Below are positions 33,222 to 34,637 of a stretch of 34,637 nucleotides of DNA, piece by piece. Positions within the stretch are counted from its first letter, which is position 1. Each line of letters starts with the position of its first letter. Both the position numbers and the translations under genes were made by a program. The notes beneath the pieces are model-generated. The model searched no databases, was not told the DNA's origin, and worked only from the letters and a program-made list of their open reading frames with translations. Source of the DNA: Planctomycetota bacterium (GTDB lineage: Bacteria; Planctomycetota; Planctomycetia; Planctomycetales; Planctomycetaceae); contig QWQG01000230.1 in the NCBI GenBank assembly GCA_003670925.1, positions 1 to 34,637 of the forward strand, written 5' to 3'.

Positions 33222-33851
33222 ATGCCAAACGCAGATATTTCAACTCAGACACCTGACGTTGTCGTAAAACGCAAGGCCGTGTTGGGTCGTGAGTCGTTGA
33301 ACATGCCCAATTTGGTCACAGGGACACGACTGCTGCTTTCACTTGTGCTCTTTGCAATGATCTCAGCAGGAGACTATTGGATCTCCGCCGCCGCGTTATT
33401 TGTCTTCGCCGCCTCCACCGACGCGCTCGATGGCTACTTGGCGCGCCGCTACAAACAAATCACCGTGCTCGGCAGAATTCTAGATCCGTTCGTGGATAAA
33501 GTCATCGTGTGCGGGTCGTTTGTCTTTCTGCTCGAAAAACAGGGAGCCACTGATTCTGGAGTAAATGCTTGGATGGTGATCATCATCGTTGGTCGTGAGA
33601 TGTTCGTTTCCAGTCTGCGCGGCATTCTCGAAAAGGAAGGCAAAGACTTCTCGGCCAGCATGGCGGGGAAAGTCAAGATGACACTGCAATGCGTGGCCGT
33701 TACCGTGAGTCTGCTGTCACTCGCCACATCGCTGCACTGGCCTTGGTTACCCGGCGTTCGCGATGTCTGCCTGTGGCTTGCGGTCGGCGTGACAGTCTGG
33801 AGCGGCCTGATTTATGTCATCCGTGGCTTTTCGCTGCTGCGTCAGGAGTAG
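33222..33851 (+). CDS. pgsA: CDP-diacylglycerol-glycerol-3-phosphate 3-phosphatidyltransferase
   Basis: PgsA makes phosphatidylglycerol phosphate, the first committed step to phosphatidylglycerol, in the inner membrane. The 209-residue protein (from ATG 33222) begins with NMPNLVTGTRLLLS and has about six membrane helices. The CDP-alcohol phosphotransferase signature is complete: D67-x2-D70-G71-x2-A74-R75-x8-G84-x3-D88-x3-D92. An alternative ATG at 33165 adds 19 residues without a family match. Its stop codon TAG (33849-33851) is the first three bases of a dispersed hairpin repeat. Phosphatidylglycerol is also the donor lipid for Lgt, which is of interest next to the Lgt-like gene at 17432. 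Confidence 0.95.
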   Translation: MPNADISTQTPDVVVKRKAVLGRESLNMPNLVTGTRLLLSLVLFAMISAGDYWISAAALFVFAASTDALDGYLARRYKQITVLGRILDPFVDKVIVCGSFVFLLEKQGATDSGVNAWMVIIIVGREMFVSSLRGILEKEGKDFSASMAGKVKMTLQCVAVTVSLLSLATSLHWPWLPGVRDVCLWLAVGVTVWSGLIYVIRGFSLLRQE

Positions 33852-33870
33852 GATGGACATTCCTGTCCGT
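33849..33870 (+). repeat. TAGGATGG(A)CATTCNTGTCC hairpin repeat, supplies the pgsA stop
   Basis: GGACA (33855-33859) pairs with TGTCC (33864-33868) over the loop TTCC. The leading TAG is the stop codon of pgsA. An inverted copy lies at 33955-33968 in the end of the convergent gene, so the pair could end transcription from both sides. Confidence 0.75.
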
Positions 33871-33912
33871 CGATGAGCCATGGATCGCGATCGAAGCGAT
33901 GAGTGTGGTGCA

Positions 33913-34479
33913 TCAGGAGTCCATTCGCAATGGGACGCGTCCTTGTCGTGTCTCGGACATGAATGTCCAAACTCCAGCAATCGCAGGCTGTGAATGCGCG
34001 TCTTTGGGTCGGTCAAGCGTCACGGGCGGTGCCAGCCATTCAAACGGACGGCAGGGGACGTTTCGCAGGATCCAGAAAGCCATCACGGCAATCGCGATTG
34101 ACATGGCTTGCGGACCGCTTAGCCTGAATTTCGCCACCATAAATCGGGGCACCGGCAATTCCAGAAACAGCAGCGACGCTCGAGCGGCTTCCCATGTCAA
34201 CCAAGGCAGGGCGATGATGACCATCGCATTGGATTGCAGGGCGAGCAGGATTCGTCCGTTGCACAGATGATGGATCGCCCGCTGGCAGCCACAGCCCGGG
34301 CAGTGCAGCCCGGTCGCCCAAAAGAATATGCACTTCGGAAAGAACGCCTGCCATTCCCCCGACGGGTTGTTGCGAAACAGGATGTACGCCACGCAACTGA
34401 CTCCTGCGCCTGCGACCAAAAAGCCACTTCGTCGCAGGAGCTGTTGTGTTTGCATCGGTTCCCGGTCCTCTGAAAACAT
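33913..34479 (-). CDS. DUF2752-family membrane protein
   Basis: The 188-residue protein has the DUF2752 signature TGLHCPGCGCQRAIHHL with the CPGCGCQR cysteine motif (about residue 60), followed by LLALQSNAMVI, and about four membrane helices. The family function is not known, and the cysteines suggest a metal or a disulfide. ATG 34479 shares its first base with the stop of the upstream CD225-like gene (TGATG), so the pair is translationally coupled; an inner ATG at 34455 is a weaker alternative. The last 30 or so residues, from TLDRPKDAHSQ, read through a dispersed repeat (33955-33968) and may not be conserved. The gene converges on pgsA. Confidence 0.85.
   Translation of the reverse strand: MFSEDREPMQTQQLLRRSGFLVAGAGVSCVAYILFRNNPSGEWQAFFPKCIFFWATGLHCPGCGCQRAIHHLCNGRILLALQSNAMVIIALPWLTWEAARASLLFLELPVPRFMVAKFRLSGPQAMSIAIAVMAFWILRNVPCRPFEWLAPPVTLDRPKDAHSQPAIAGVWTFMSETRQGRVPLRMDS
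33955..33968 (-). repeat. Minus-strand copy of the GGACA-TTCN-TGTCC hairpin
   Basis: Read on the minus strand it is GGACA-TTCA-TGTCC. It lies inside the 3' end of the DUF2752 gene and is inverted with respect to the copy at 33849-33870. Confidence 0.7.
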
Positions 34480-34637
34480 CAAAAACCAGGCTGACCCTGC
34501 GCAGCTGCCATCGCAATCAGAATTTGACCGACGACAACAAGCAGATTGACAACCACGCCGATCCCAATTGAAATGTTACCCCACTTATTGGCTTCCTGTG
34601 AAGCCTTTTGAGCGCCTGCATAGTCGCCGGCGTCCAA
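34479..34637 (-). CDS. CD225/dispanin-family membrane protein, 3' part
   Basis: Only the last 52 residues are in the window. They read DAGDYAGAQKASQEANKWGN, then a hydrophobic helix ISIGIGVVVNLLVVVGQILI and a short AQGQPGF tail. The GD-x2-GA-x2-A-S-x2-A-x3-W pattern followed by a membrane helix is that of the CD225/dispanin family. The first membrane helix should be upstream, outside the window. Its stop TGA (34479-34481) overlaps the ATG of the DUF2752 gene. Function in bacteria is unknown. Confidence 0.8.
   Translation of the reverse strand: MDAGDYAGAQKASQEANKWGNISIGIGVVVNLLVVVGQILIAMAAAQGQPGF

Overview
The window looks like a piece of a Planctomycetota chromosome, probably order Planctomycetales. 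This is inferred from gene content, not from a marker gene. The clues are small proteins of planctomycete type (one membrane protein begins with an NPYLASQ-like leader), a large membrane/coiled-coil protein followed by a secreted Lys/Asp/Gly/Gln-rich coiled-coil protein, few Shine-Dalgarno sites, and several families of short intergenic palindromes. No rRNA, tRNA, CRISPR array, transposase or phage gene was seen.

Layout. 1-840 is the 3' part of gcvPB (glycine cleavage). 1070-7247 holds sbcD and sbcC (coupled by a TGATG overlap), then a secreted NHL-repeat protein. 7305-9139 is a divergent pair: a myo-inositol oxygenase on the minus strand and a secreted PI-PLC/GDPD-fold protein on the plus strand, with a 15-bp palindrome between them. 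9140-9372 carries a nested inverted repeat. 9373-10403 has a small unknown protein divergent from a LipM-type octanoyltransferase. 10404-11150 has no gene but is rich in repeats. 11151-12326 has an FHA protein and a small conserved protein. 12306-16604 (minus) has a PepT-like M20 peptidase, a prenyl diphosphate synthase with an odd in-frame insertion, and dxs, which together supply isoprenoid precursors. 16752-17317 (minus) is a ParDE-like toxin-antitoxin pair.

17432-19703 (minus) is the most interesting locus. It has a radical SAM protein that resembles archaeal tetraether lipid synthase (Tes/MJ0619), followed by an Lgt-fold membrane protein that lacks the canonical HGG motif. This could be a two-gene lipid or lipoprotein modification module. 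19827-22397 has a small membrane protein, an aldo/keto reductase with a complete catalytic tetrad, a DUF4404 protein and a SirB1-type protein. 22621-26681 (minus) is a complete sugar ABC importer made of a lipoprotein binding protein, a permease and a double ATPase. 27004-31292 is the membrane/coiled-coil pair. 31615-33851 has rimO and pgsA. 33913-34637 (minus) has a DUF2752 protein coupled to a truncated CD225/dispanin gene.

Two themes recur. The first is lipid and inositol chemistry: inositol oxygenase, PLC-like protein, pgsA, the Tes-like/Lgt-like pair, and possibly the AKR and sugar importer. The second is small structured repeats between genes. One family is a 5-bp hairpin with a TTCN loop whose arms covary between copies, which suggests it is selected as RNA. 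All function calls rest on motif recognition by eye, with no database search.
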